Origin: Hygrophila difformis
Lineage: Eukaryota > Streptophyta > Magnoliopsida > Lamiales > Acanthaceae
Length of the DNA stretch: 64,000 bases
Direction of reading: 5' to 3'
Assembly (NCBI GenBank): GCA_030278955.1
Contig: JAOANR010000005.1
Coordinates: forward strand, 35,963,105-36,027,104
A model generated the notes under the pieces. The model was given only the letters and a program-made list of their open reading frames with translations. It had not been told where the DNA came from and ran no database searches. Numbering within the stretch: position 1 is the first letter of the stretch; each line of letters opens with the position of its first letter. A program made the translations under genes and the position numbers. This document shows positions 35,572-47,990 of this stretch, one piece after another.

Positions 35572-38500
35572 ATGGATGCTGGAAATTCAAAAGTCGGAGA
35601 TGATATCTGCCTCATTGACAGTGCAACAACGCACAGCATTTTGAAAAACAAAAGCTATTTCTCCAATTTAAAATTGGAAAAGACCGCAGTGAAAACTATA
35701 AGCGGTAATGCAAAATGCATTGAAGGCTCCGGTAGAGCTGTTATATTTCTCCCTGAAAGGACAAAAATGGCAATTGAAAATGTCTTGTTCTCATGCAAAG
35801 CTCGAAGAAATTTACTGAGCTTCAATGATATTTGAAAAAATGGATATCACATTGAAACTTCAAAAAAGGCAGATCAAGAGTATCTTTTGATAACTTGAAT
35901 TGAAAATGGCAAAAAATTTGTGAATGAAAAATTGCCATGTTACTCCTCTGGCTTATACTATACAAAAATATGTGCCGCAGAAATACATAACCTAGTAGGT
36001 TTGAAAGCTACTAGTGAATTTATTACATGGCACGATAAACTTGGGAATCCTGGCAGTGTAATGCTGAGGCGAATTATTGAAAATTCAAATGGCCATACAT
36101 TGAAAAGGCAAATGATATTGAACCCAAATGAGTTCAATTGTGCAGTCTGTTCACAAGGGAAATTGATAACCAGACCATCTCCAGAAGTGGGAATTGAATC
36201 CCCTACATTCCTAGAACGAATTCAAGGCGATATATGTGGACCTATTGATCCACCGTGTGGACCTTTCAAGTACTTTATGGTACTAATGGATGCGTCATCA
36301 CGCTGGTCACACGTTTGTTTATTATCAACTCGCAATTTGGCATTTGAAAGGTTACTTGCACAAATTATAAAATTGCGAGCACAGTTTCCAGATCATCCGA
36401 TAAAGAAAATACGCCTTGATAATGCTGGAGAATATACATCACATGCATTTGATGATTTCTGCATGTCGATTGGAATTACAGTTGAACATCCTGTGCCTCA
36501 TGTGCACACGCAAAATGGTCTGGCAGAATCATTTATTAAACGATTGCAATTAATTGCAAGGCCTTTGTTAATGAAATCAAAACTCCCTGTTTCTGCTTGG
36601 GGACATGCCATATTGCATGCAACAACACTTGTGAAAATAAGGCCGACAAGCTATCATAGCTACTCCCCTACACAAATTGTGTTTGGAAAGGAGCCCAATA
36701 TATCCCACTTGCGAATTTTTGGTTGTGCGGTTTATGTACCGATTGCGCCACCACAACGCACAAAAATGGGACCTCAAAGAAGGTTGGGCATATATGTCGG
36801 GTATGAATCACCCTCGATTATTAAATATATTGAGCAAAAAACGGGTGATTTATTTACTGCAAGATTTGCAGACTGTCATTTTGATGAAACTCAATTCCCG
36901 ACATTAGGGGGAGGAAATGATCAACTGGAAAAAGAAATATCTTGGCAAAGTCCATTTAATTTCCTTGATCCTCGTACAAGGCAATACGAACTTGAAGTTC
37001 AAAGAATTGTGCATTTGCAGGGAGATGCAAATCAATTACCCGCTGCTTTTAATGATGTTGCTAAAGTCACAAAATCATATATAAATGATGCAGCAAATGC
37101 ACCAGCTAATATAAATGTCCCAGAAGGGCATATTCCGAGTGCAAATGAACCTACCGCGCGCTTGAAGCGTGGTAGGCTTTTGGGTTCCAAGGATAAAAAT
37201 TCACGAAAGAGGAAAATTATCCATATGGGTGATAAATCAATTACCGATGATACTCCCGAAGGAGAAATTGATTCAACCCCGGAAAAGGTTGAACCTGAAA
37301 ATATTCACCCAGATGAAAATGAAGTTATTGAAACTTCTTTCAATTATATCAATACTGTGAAATGTTGGAACCGAAAAGAAACAAAGATTGATAATGCTTT
37401 TGCATACAACGTTGCACTCGATGTAATGAAAAATAACGAGGATCCTGAACCAAGATCAGTTGAAGAATGTCGGAAAAGAAATGATTGGGTAAAATGGAAA
37501 GATGCGATTCAGTCTGAACTAGATTCACTGAACAAACGAAAAGTATTCGGCTCTATTGTCCAAACACCAAAAAATGTGAAGCATGTTGGCTACAGATGGG
37601 TGTTTGTGAGAAAAAGAAATGAAAATAATGAAATTGACAAATATAAGGCAAGTCTTGTAGCCCAAGGTTTTTCCCAAAGACCGGGAATTGATTTTGAGGA
37701 AACATATTCACCGGTTATGGATGGAATAACATTCAGGTATCTAATGAGCCTAGCAGTACGAGAAAATCTCGAAATGAGGCTGATGGATGTTGTTACTGCA
37801 TATTTCTATGGCTCATTGGAAAATTATATTTATATGAAAATACCTGAAGGGTTTAAGTTACCAGAGTCTTGCAACTCAAAACCCAAAGAAACGTATTCCA
37901 CCAAATTGCAAAAATCATTGTATGGGCTCAAGCAATCTGGCCGAATGTGGTACAACCGCCTCAGTGAAACTTTGATAAAGGAAGGTTATACAAATGACCC
38001 TATCAGTCCTTGTGTATTTATAAAGAAAAATGGGTCAGAATTTGTGATCGTCGCAGTCTATGTTGACGATTTAAATTTAATTGGAACTCCTGAAGAGTTG
38101 AAAAAGACAGTTGAATATCTGAAAAAGGAGTTCGAAATCAAAGATTTCGGAAATTTTCCTTGGCTTACAAATTGAGCATTTGGAAAAGGGCATATTTGTT
38201 CATCAATCAGCTTATACCCAAAAGGTATTGAAGCAATTTCGAATGGATTATGCTCATCCGCTAAATAATCCAATGATCGTTCGGGCACTTGATCCTGCAA
38301 AGGATCCATTTAGGCCAAAAGAAGATGGTGAAGAGCAACTTGGCCCAGAAATGCCATACTTAAGCGCAATTGGCGCTTTAATGTATCTCGCAAACAGTAC
38401 GCGACCTGATATCGCATTTGCAGTCAATTTACTTGCAAGATTCAGTTCTTGCCCCTACTCAACGACATTGGAAATGCATAAAGCACATCTTTCGCTATCT

Positions 38501-39055
38501 CCAAGGAGCTATTGATCTTGGGTTATTTTACCCAAAGGACTCTTGACATGAGTTAATCGGCTATGCCGATGCAGGTTATTTGTCAGACCCACACAAAGCC
38601 AAATCTCAACAGGCTATTTCTTCACGTGTGGTGGGACTGCTATCTCTTGGAGGTCAATGAAGCAGACTCTAACTGCTACTTCTTCTAATCATGTCGAAAT
38701 ATTAGCAATCCATGAGGCAAGTCGAGAATGTGTTTGGTTGAGGTCAATGACTCAACTTATATTGAAGAGTTGTGGTTTAATCAATGAATCACAAATGCCA
38801 CCAACAATTTTATTTGAAGATAATTCGGCTTATATAACCTGGTTGAAAGGAGGTTATATCAAAGGAGATAGAACAAAGCATATTTCACCAAAATTTTTCT
38901 ACACACATGATCTTCAAAAGAATGGTGAAATTGATGTGCAACAAATTCGGTCAGAAAATAATTTAGCGGATCTTTTTACCAAGGCATTGCCGACTGCAAC
39001 GTTCGAGAACCTCGTGAAGAAAATTGGAATGCGGCGGCTTCGAGATTTAAAATGA
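35572..39055 (+). pseudogene. copia pol, stops and frameshifts
   Basis: Order protease (DSATTH near the start), integrase zinc site, integrase core (GDICGP, RLDNAGEY, AESFIKR carry the D, D, E), reverse transcriptase (YVDD at about 38059) and RNase H (ADLFTKALP near the end). Integrase before reverse transcriptase defines Ty1/copia. Lesions: TGA at 35833 and at 35896, a one-base shift near 38155 after KDFGN, a shift near 38470, TGA at 38544 and another shift near 38608. The integrase to reverse transcriptase block 35899-38150 is open for about 750 codons. No functional polyprotein is possible from this copy. Confidence 0.88.
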
Positions 39056-39180
39056 TATCCAAATCAGGGGGAGCACCAGATACAAGAATACTGTACTCTT
39101 TTTCCTTCACTAGGATTTTTTCCCACTGAATTTTTCCTAGTAAGGTTTTAACGAGGCATATTCTTTGTATCGAAGACAGT

Positions 39181-39190
39181 CAAGGGGGAG
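39181..39190 (+). promoter_or_regulatory. polypurine tract of the copia element
   Basis: CAAGGGGGAG immediately before the 3' LTR. Confidence 0.75.
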
Positions 39191-39470
39191 TGTCAGAGTG
39201 ACAGAGTCACATGCACCATAAATGTGACTGTCTCCTGATTTATTTTTCTATCTACTTCAATGTAGATGTAGTGTCGGCAGAGCTTCCTATATAAATGAGC
39301 TCATGTGATGTGTTCAAAATGCAGATAAGAGAAATAAACAATTTCATTCAATTGCATATGTGATCTCTCTTTCCATTTTTCTTTTCATTGTCTTCTCTCT
39401 ACTCTTCACGTCTATTTACATATATATACACTTCATACTAATAGATATATAAATCATTATTTACACAACA
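39191..39470 (+). repeat. 3' LTR of the Ty1/copia element
   Basis: 280 bp, matches 34001-34278 except for two base changes and an extra TA. Followed by the duplication AATCC. Confidence 0.92.
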
Positions 39471-39475
39471 AATCC

Positions 39476-40000
39476 AGAATTTTTTTTCTTTAAATTTATA
39501 ACATTTTTGTTTGTTTTGTTTGGTTGGTTGTTATCTTTGTTTGTTTGCTTTAATTCCAAATTCCAATTGATAGGTCTGCGAGAGCCATACTTATATCTTC
39601 ACTAACTTATTGTCGACCTCTTGAATTTATTCCAGATATTTACAGTGTGTGAAGATACGGATACGGATACCCCTAGCTTGGCCTTGTGAGAGTAGTGTTA
39701 AGTGCTAACTGCTAATGCTATCATCACTCATCATCATGCTTCAGTTCGGTTTTGAACAATATGCTGCTCAATGTGGGACCCATTGTGTTTCGAGACACGT
39801 AAGTCAGTTGGATCACATGATTCAAAATTTCAAACACAAGAATGGAATCGGCCTACATGTATCTCCGGATCCAAAATTTAAAACACCCCTCCTTTCTTTT
39901 TCTTTTTCTTTTTTTTTTTACTTTTTTTTTTGTAAAACCTTAGCCATTTGTAAAGATTGTAGCTAAATTGAATCAGCTAATTTGTAAAATAATATGAGAA
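39476..40000. other. intergenic, nothing recognised
   Basis: Contains a long pyrimidine run near 39890-39930. The 83-codon frame at 39715-39966 is unsupported. Confidence 0.5.
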
Positions 40001-41141
40001 CTAGTAATTAACCCGTCGAGACTCGACGGGCATAATTATATATTTTATATAATATACACTTATATTGTATAAAATAATAATAAATTAAATTTTAAGTAAT
40101 GAAAAATGTGTAATGATTTAATATCTATTCGAAAAAGAATGTATATGATAACTAAATAAGAAATCATATTATACCGTTTTCTTTAGCTTATGTGGCTTAA
40201 CCGATTAATAAAAATAATTATTAAAATAATATTTTTATTTAATTTGAAATTTGAATTAAAATAAAATAAAATAAAATATAAATATAAGTATTAAACATAG
40301 TATGAAAAATTCTCTCACAATTTGTTGAAAATTTCATTCCTGAAAATCTTATTGGTAGAGGCTAGTATAGTACTATCTTTAGAAATATATGAATTTGAAG
40401 TTGTGCAATTTATATTTGGATACAAAATCTAAAGAATTTCCGCTATATGATCATGCGTAGAGTTTATAAGTATATCATCCGGAAATGCCACATCTGATTG
40501 TACAGCTTCAAAATCAATATCAGCTTTACCATCACCTATTTTAAGTATCCATTTTGCAAATTTTCTGTCATATATAAATTTCATTGTAAACAATATTTCT
40601 TGTGGTATCTTGTGTTAATCATTCTTAATTACAAACTAATACTTTGAGCCCATCTTGCTATTGATACGAAATATTGCAACATAATTAATTGTGGCTAAAA
40701 ACTGGTTTTGGAAGATAAAGTACAATATTCTTTAAAGATTGACATTGACTTATGTTTATAATCATAGCAAAACATACTACAAGTTGAAATTTTCTCATAA
40801 AAAATAGAGCGAGGAATTTGGTTAAATCAGATAGGCACATAATCATTCTGTCAATCAAGAATTTTTTTACTTTCATGGTTTCTCGAAAATTAGTTTAACC
40901 TCAATAATATGGTTTCGCATCTTGGTTACTATTAACCTACTTACATTGCATACTTTATTTGATGGATCTATATTCCTAACATGCATGACTATGCAACCCT
41001 AATTCAACTATATTTCATGATTAGGTAATCCATAACAATTGATAGTGTTTAGATATTCTAGTGAAAATAATTCACTGACATTGTCTATGCTTTCATCATC
41101 TTGACAAATATTGTTAGAACTGATATATATATATATATATA
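40001..41141 (-). mobile_element. Helitron 3' portion, element H1
   Basis: On the minus strand the element ends in a 9-bp-stem palindrome (CCCGTCGAG A CTCGACGGG, 40012-40030), seven bases, then CTAG (40001-40004) followed by T. A short hairpin just before CTRR at an A/T insertion site is the Helitron 3' signature. About 320 bases inward begins decayed helicase sequence on the same strand. The element stops at 41141, where a second Helitron end begins, so it is truncated or interrupted. Confidence 0.7.
40640..41130 (-). pseudogene. Helitron PIF1-type helicase, C-terminal remnant
   Basis: Minus-strand translation across several stops shows the end of a PIF1 helicase of the Helitron Rep/Hel protein: a region like EYLNTINCYGLP, then RNIDPSNKVCN, then FAMIINISQCQSLKN and LYLPKPVFSH, the block around helicase motifs V-VI (normally with a KSQGQ core, here decayed). 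Multiple stops and altered catalytic residues mean it is dead. Confidence 0.75.
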
Positions 41142-41779
41142 CTAGAACTCGTTGGTGGCGCGCACTACGTTGCGCGTACGGTGATGAAAAATATTATGGA
41201 AAACTATAATAACACACTGAAAGTTGAACTGAAAGCAAAAAAAAAAAAGAAAAAAAAATTAAGATTCAACATGTAACTACCTCCAAAGTACATATCCACA
41301 AGATAACAGAACATGGAAAAAAATACTACAAAGCAATTTATATGAAAATAACTTAAAGAAGTCGATACAAAAAATATAATAATAAGGGGAAAGAATATGA
41401 AGAAAGTTACCATTCCGTAAAACCCAAACACCATGAACTCATGTTCGATCTTTCACCTAATAAAGTAGCATGATTCTCATTAAATGTAAAATACAAAGAA
41501 CCACCACAAGACGAGTTGGGCAAAGACAATAGTATCACTAAGCTTTAAGGAAAAAAAAAATTAATGTTTCAGTTAAGAAAATAGAAATGAGTGGAGTTAA
41601 TTCATTATCCACGACGACAATTAGGGCAAAATTCGAGTAAGGAAAACTCTCTGCCATTTTGCAAGTAGAGATATAAAAAAGACAAACCTGTTCTCCATAT
41701 AGTAAGGCATTATTTGTTCCCACCATGAGAATTGGGAAAAACCTCCACTTCATGAAATATCTTTACTGTAGATCTAGCA

Positions 41780-41940
41780 AGGTATCACAAACCATCAACA
41801 ATATAGCAAGTATATATTCAACTTCAGAATCAACAACCTTGTAAACCACAGGAACGCACTCATCAGATCTTGATATGCAATGAACACTGGCAACAATTCC
41901 CAATTTTCCATAGCCTTGCCCTGGAAAATAAGTCAAAAAC
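41780..41940 (-). pseudogene. possible captured exon, unidentified
   Basis: After a TTTTCCAG acceptor-like site (minus strand) a frame reads GKLGIVASVHCISRSDEC and continues VPVVYKVVDSEVE. The protein-like composition suggests a former exon. I do not recognise the parent gene. Confidence 0.25.
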
Positions 41941-42984
41941 GATTCATTAAAATAATTAAGAACAAATCAAATAACTTGTACTAAATTTTTAAACCTATTA
42001 TTGAAGGATAGTTCGCAACCGAAGCTCTAATCAGAAACTCAACACTAATCTAATTGCAGGTTTTAGCTTGAATCTTGAAAGACCACACCTTCCTCAACGC
42101 CATGAGCTCAAACTCCCGACACCCATTTCAGAATTTCAGGAAAGATAAAAAGATAATAAACAATTACAATATAGTGCTACTTTTGTAGAGATATAACAAC
42201 TATCTTGGTTTTATTTGTTGATTAAACCATCCGGACTCTGGAGATGATTTACCAAACATTGATATCCCTACTGATACGAAGATAGATTCACATTTGACTT
42301 TATCTCGTGAGAAACTTTCCTTAAATGTGAGCCTCTCTATTGAGTAACGACCTAGTCACTATTAAACCTAAATAATGATAACAGGGAGTTATGGCGTCAG
42401 GTAAAAAATTCTTACCAAATCAAAGGCAGATCAGTATGTCAAGAAATCAAGCATCCAAATGTTGGGTTTCTCAAGCTCGTCAAATAATCTGGTTTGTGCC
42501 TCTGGTAAATTCATTCGAGGCCTATACTGCTAGGCAGCAGTACAGAATCAACGTACGAACTAAATTTACATAACCACATGTGCACAGAGATGTCAATTCC
42601 GTGAATGAACATTTTAATAAACTTCAAAGAAAACCAATACTCACCCATTGAATAACTGTATTAAATAGTGAACCCCTATCTGCACCGACTTTGGTTCCTG
42701 CTGCTATAAAAGGCATCATTCAAGTGAAGCATTAAGTATAAATAATAGCAAGAGTAACCTCAAAAACCACATGTTTCTTGAAAATTGTACTGCAGAAAAG
42801 GCACGAACAGGAAAGAGGAAATATTTATTAGGCTTCAGGACATTTATATAAATATGCAAAACACTAACATCTCGTACACCAGAATATCTGGAAAAAATTA
42901 AAAGGCATCTCATACATGTAAGCTCATCAAGTAACATCTGCCCGGAAGAATAAAATACATGTACTGAATTTGAGATGGTTTTAC

Positions 42985-43113
42985 CTCGTATAACTTATTT
43001 GTGCTGAAGCACCGAACTACCACAACGAGAGGAGATGAGGAGAATGGAAGCAGAGAATGTCGCCAGCCTGTCGCTGGTCGGCTGCTTTGCCCAAGCAACT
43101 TATTAACCCTAAA
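42985..43113 (-). pseudogene. possible captured first exon with a mitochondrial-type presequence
   Basis: The minus-strand frame contains RVNKLLGQSSRPATGWRHSL and then VVVVRCFSTNKLYE, ending at a GT donor (GTAAAACC). An arginine- and serine-rich, acid-poor start ending in RCFST resembles plant mitochondrial targeting sequences. No start codon is fixed and no downstream exon was matched. Confidence 0.3.
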
Positions 43114-43684
43114 CACAAACTTTAAATACAATCATAATCCTTATTCAATCAATGCTCCAATGAAATATTGGGGATTAGAAATAAGACGGCAGATCACTCA
43201 TGATTCGGATGATGAAATGCTGAACAACCTAACAGGGCCAAATCATGTGGGAAAATAAAAACCATTGGGACAGAGCAGGAAGCTAAATTGTACTACGCAA
43301 ACCCTCATAAATGAACAATTTTTACTACAAATGAACAAGTAATAGAGTGCAACACATCATAAAATTACAGAAAACGCAACCTAGAAGCAACAATGCTCAA
43401 CGCTGAAGGCCCAAGCCATTTACCCCAAAATGTAAGCAGCCGATGGGCACGGAAAATAAAGTCATTACCAAATTAGTGAAGCGGAAATGGTGAGTGGAGC
43501 AGTTTGGCTGTTGGTATTTGAGCGCACGCAGCAGCAGGGACAGGCCGGACAGCTACCCACAAGCAAGGAATGTACAGATGCTACAAAAACTTAGCAATTT
43601 TATAAATGTTAGTGATTGAACACTGAAGATATAAATCAGTTCAGGGCTGAGCTGTGCTTCGCAATTTAGCTTTATTTCCATAAC

Positions 43685-44030
43685 TTTCAGTAAGCACACA
43701 ATCAAGCGAAAAAACATTATGAGGAAAGAACCAATTTCTGAAATTGGGATTTAAAGCAAAAGACAATTACTGGGACAATCACAGCTCACATCAAAAGTAA
43801 TAGTAATAGAGGCAGCGAAACAAGCAAAGTCCAATGATCTAAAATGGTAACATATCAATGAAAAATGACATTGCCAGAAATGAGAAAGGGACGCAGCAAG
43901 TACTAACTTAGTACATTGGTAGAAAGGAAGCTAGTATTAGTATCACTTACTAAATTGCCTGTGGCTCCCGACAACAAAGACAAAATCCCTGCATCCAAAT
44001 ATTAAGAATAAAAAATGAAGTTGTAAAACT
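43685..44030. repeat. direct repeat inside the captured segment, copy 1
   Basis: Shares the ordered blocks AACATTAT.AGGAAAGAACC, GCAAAGTCCAAT.ATCTAAA, AGAAATGAGAAAGGG and AAGCTAGTATTAGTATCA with 44720-45050. By eye roughly three quarters of positions agree. Non-coding; it looks like duplicated intron or flanking DNA. Confidence 0.7.
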
Positions 44031-44719
44031 CAAGGTAAAAGTAATATGTGATTTCCAAACACAACAGGATAGTAATATTGCCAGGCAAATTGATTCTGAC
44101 ATCAAATGTCTCAATTAGTATTCGTATTAAAGTCAAGAAGCCGGGCGATTATGAGCAAGTTACCCAAGTATAGATAGTGAATATAAAACAGAATAATAAT
44201 GAAGCACCTACATTGCACTCATAAAATTCATGGAACAAACATATGTGTTCAAAAGCCTAAATTCAAGCTCAAGGGATGGAGCTGAACATGGAAACATCAA
44301 TGAAGTAGTAATATTTAGGAATATGCTGGCCGAAAATTGGTCGGATATACCAAAACATAGCAGCTAGTGTTCATGTAAATTCCCAACAGGTAGAATGTGA
44401 AATCAGTTAATTGCCTAGGTCACACCTTTTCATAAACTTTTACTTGAATTGGCTTATGATTCATCGCATATCTACTCCAGAACAAACCAACTTTTGATTA
44501 CATGTGTAAATTCAATTGTTTCCCTGCTTGTATGATCACCTGGGAACTTTTTTTTTTTTAGTCTATTTTCAAAATAAGCAGCAACGTTTGGTGTATTTCA
44601 AGCAAGGATTATGAGGAAATAAAGAAATCAATCCAGCTTAAACATTATCAATCCAGCCAAAAAAATTGCACCGGGTTTGGGTTATTTTTAAAACAGCAAA
44701 ATAGGCATACTTGTAAATT

Positions 44720-45050
44720 TCTTAAATTTCAAAACATAGCAAAAACATTATCAGGAAAGAACCAATTTATGAGTTCGGTATTTGAACCAAAGGCATTTAC
44801 TGGGTGAATCCCAACTCACTTCAACAGCTAGAGTAAGAAAGGTAGTGAAATGTGCAAAGTCCAATTATCTAAAATGGTTCCAATGGAAAATGCCACAGAT
44901 AGAAATGAGAAAGGGCCTCATCAAGTACTAACCAGAAGGGTGGGGGAAATCAAGCTAGTATTAGTATCAATTACTGAAACTGCCTTCTGGATTTGCACTA
45001 CGAAGACGAGTTCTCTGCATCCAAAAATTCAAAATTCAGAATGAAGTCAC
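44720..45050. repeat. direct repeat inside the captured segment, copy 2
   Basis: Partner of 43685-44030, same orientation, about 1 kb apart. It sits some 500 bases from the malonyl-CoA decarboxylase-like exons. Confidence 0.7.
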
Positions 45051-45555
45051 CCTGGAATAAGATCATATACTCATATGTCACATTAGATTAAATGGAAGGC
45101 AGTATGCAAAAAAAAAAAAAAAGGATAGCATGCGTTCTATGGGGCTACAGAAAATCAGCACTTCTCAAACAAATGCTATACAATGAAGCCACGGGGAGAA
45201 CGGAAATTGTTCTTTTCTTGAAACGTAGCGAAAAACAATTTTGAAGAACAAGTGCATCAGGTTCTTTTCAAAAGCATTTTTGAAAAAATTGTTGGATTGA
45301 TGTTTCCATAGCGGCGCAACAGCAAAGCAGGGGGCGGCGCGCGGAGGTTCCTCGCAATTAGCGTCAAAGTACACCAAACACTCACTGAATTCGAACCGCA
45401 CGGCCAAACCCTTAAAACGCCTCAAGTGCATTGTCAGGAGCCTTGCTGCCTAAATTGAATTGTAGCCCAACCCAATAGAATTTTCCAAGGACAAGCTAAT
45501 TAATGACCAAAACAGCCACAGGAAAAAGAAATAAAATACCATACAGGGAACCTAC

Positions 45556-45852
45556 CCCTTGGAAGCTCAAGCCCAAGATACAACTTCATCAATTCATGAA
45601 CTCGTATCCGATTGAGATCACTCTCTTTGGCAAGTGTCAACAGTAAGACCCGTTGGCTTTCTTCTGAAAGGTAAAAATAATCCTGCATTTCTTCTATGCA
45701 ATCAGCAAGGAGCCTTTTATTGGCACAATGTGAGAGTACAACCAGACCTCAGAGAAATCATCAAATGCAGCATCTACAATCTCTGTCTTGTTCAATGAAA
45801 TAGCAGAGTGCATCGACTCTCGCACTTGCTCAAAATCTTTGGGAAAAAAATC
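45556..45852 (-). pseudogene. malonyl-CoA decarboxylase exon pair, captured fragment
   Basis: Two minus-strand exons with good splice sites: 45748-45852 (35 codons, starts DFFPKDFEQVRESMHSAIS) and 45556-45682 (42 codons plus one base, DYFYLSEESQRVLLLTLAKE then SDLNRIRVHELMKLYLGLEL), separated by a 65-base GT-AG intron. The text matches my knowledge of the N-terminal helical region of plant malonyl-CoA decarboxylase, which turns malonyl-CoA into acetyl-CoA. The decarboxylase catalytic domain that should follow is absent in the next 4 kb, so this is a fragment. Splice sites and frame are intact, implying recent capture. The surrounding Helitron context suggests how it arrived. Confidence 0.65.
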
Positions 45853-46389
45853 CTGTAACTACAGGTGCTTTGGAATTGAACTCATAATTTTCTTTTTTCC
45901 AATACAAAGAAAGATTGCATATGAATGAATGCTCCATTATTACACGATGGGTCATAATTACACGATGGTTGTATGCCGCTTGATGCTTGAGCGGTTTGGG
46001 GGACGGGCTGCACAAATCAAGACACACACCAACAGAAGAATCAATGACAAAGAGGGGCAAATACATCGCAAACAAAATTACCTTCTATAAGTAAAATGAA
46101 AAGCTTCGTATAGAAACATTTACAACCTAAATCCTAAAAATAAGCACGGCGCAGCACCGATGGTTCCTTCCATACGACTCAAAACAACCCTGCACAGAAC
46201 CTAGGCGGTCTGTGACGATGACATATACCGAGATAGAGTCCAATGCGAGAAGGCAGAACGGCGACGAGAGAATTGATTTCTGGAACCCAAGCGGAATTAG
46301 GGGTTTGAAAAGATTGCATTCATCTGAAACCTAAGCGCAAAAGGGTGAATGAAGGCCGGAAAGACCTACGAATTCAAAATGCGAAAAGC

Positions 46390-46730
46390 ACATTTTAATT
46401 GAATGGAAAAACTCACAGTTGCAGCGTACGAAGGCGGAAAGAGCTACGAATCGACGGCAAGGGGCGAGGGGCGACGCGGAGGCGACAGCGCCGCTAGGGC
46501 TTCGGACGACGGAGAGGGGATGATCGGAGCCGCGTGGGTGCAGAGCCGCCGATCTGGCGCAAAATTCAAGCACCGCGCGGAATGAGGATTGGCGAGAGGC
46601 GGTGGGAAACTGGGCGGGCGAGACCTCGGCGGGCGAGCGGTTGAGCGAGAACGGCGGAGCGAATTGAGCGAGAAGGATTGGTTTCTTGAAATCGGGAGTA
46701 AACTGAGTGAGAAGATCCGTTTCTTCAATC
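46390..46730 (-). other. GC-rich island, probable captured 5' gene end
   Basis: Base composition jumps to GC-rich in otherwise AT-rich DNA. On the minus strand a serine/arginine/proline-rich frame ends near a donor-like GTGAGT at about 46417. It resembles a plant 5' leader with first-exon sequence and lies upstream, in transcriptional sense, of the exons at 45556-45852. Whether it belongs to the same parent gene is unknown. Confidence 0.35.
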
Positions 46731-46889
46731 GGGTTTATGGCACTTTACCAAGTCCATGGCATTCCTTGTAATTTTGAGCAAAACAAATAGTCCTATTCAT
46801 TAGCATTTACTATTCATCATAAAGTGCCATATATATATATTAGATATATATACATTTCCATTCGCAGATATACGCTCCATGTTGTAATT

Positions 46890-47990
46890 ACTGATCGTAT
46901 CAATAATCTCATTGGTAGGGATTAGTATAACAATATACTTAGAAATATCTGGATTTGAAGTGGTGCAGTTTATATTTGTATAACTACTCTAAACAATTGC
47001 CGCTATAGGATCTCTCGTAGAGTTTATAAAAGTATCATCTTGAAATGTCACATCTAATTGTATATCTCCAAGACCAGTACCAAATTTACAAATTACAATC
47101 ACCTAAATGAAAAATTCATTGTGCAAATTTTTGTCATATATAATTTCCATTGTAAATAACATTTCTTGTAGTATCTTGAGTTAATCCATCTTAATTACAT
47201 ATTAATACTTCAAGTCCCCTCTTTCCAGTGACAGAGATATTGCAACGTATCACTAACATGGGTAAAAGCTGATTTTTGAAAATAGAGTCAAACATTCTTT
47301 AAGGATTGAAATTGACTTTTTTTTTATAGTCATAGTAAATCAAAATGCGAGTGTGACTTTTTTCTTCTGAAATCGAATGAGGAATTTGATTAATTCAGAC
47401 GTGCTCATAATCATTCTACCAATTAAGAATTTTCATCCCAAATAATGAGCTTTGTTCTAATGAGAAAAGAGGTTAAATAATTTTCTGGGATAAGTTTTTT
47501 GTAGATAGAATTCTCGTCACAATCTAGTGGAATACCAAATCTAGAATGTGCAGTCCTACCTCTTGAAATAAGTAGGTGTGCTATTCCACTGGATGTTACA
47601 TGTAACACAAAATCACTTCTCCCACGAAGGGCTAAACATAATATTTTCTTGATAAATTATCGATAAATGTCTTGTTAGTTCCACCACGTAAAGAAAAAAG
47701 AATCAACCCTCATCACTGTCAACTATATATTTTATCATAAATATTCCTCTGCTCATTAATCAAAAAAGGTAATAGCTTAGCACGATCCATTTTCATTTCT
47801 TCCTTATTATAATTACTTCTAGTATCAATAGATTATCTGTTTTAGACGTTAAAACTTTATTTAGTACCGGCATTTCAGAGAAAATTTTCAAATTTATAGA
47901 ATTCGCAGCAATTAGCGTTTCAATTTCTAACAAAGATAGATTTATATTTGTTCTTCCGTCAATTGCAACTCTATTTAAATATAGATTAAT
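46890..47990 (-). pseudogene. Helitron PIF1-type helicase remnant, N-terminal to motif VI
   Basis: Minus-strand translation gives in order ELQLTEEQ, KMDRAKLLPFL, NEQRNIYDKI, a decayed Walker A (GGTNKTF), SSGIAHLLISRGRTAHSRFG, LIIWDE (Walker B) and, after an internal deletion, the post-motif region also seen at 40320-40640. These are the successive blocks of the Helitron helicase. Frameshifts and stops throughout; non-functional. Confidence 0.75.

Noticed and set aside
40640..41130. Functional PIF1 DNA helicase gene
   Set aside because: Stops, frameshifts and decayed catalytic motifs beside a Helitron 3' end identify it as a transposon remnant.
45165..45431. 88-codon minus-strand frame near the decarboxylase-like exons
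   Set aside because: No similarity to the expected next exons and no splice-site support.
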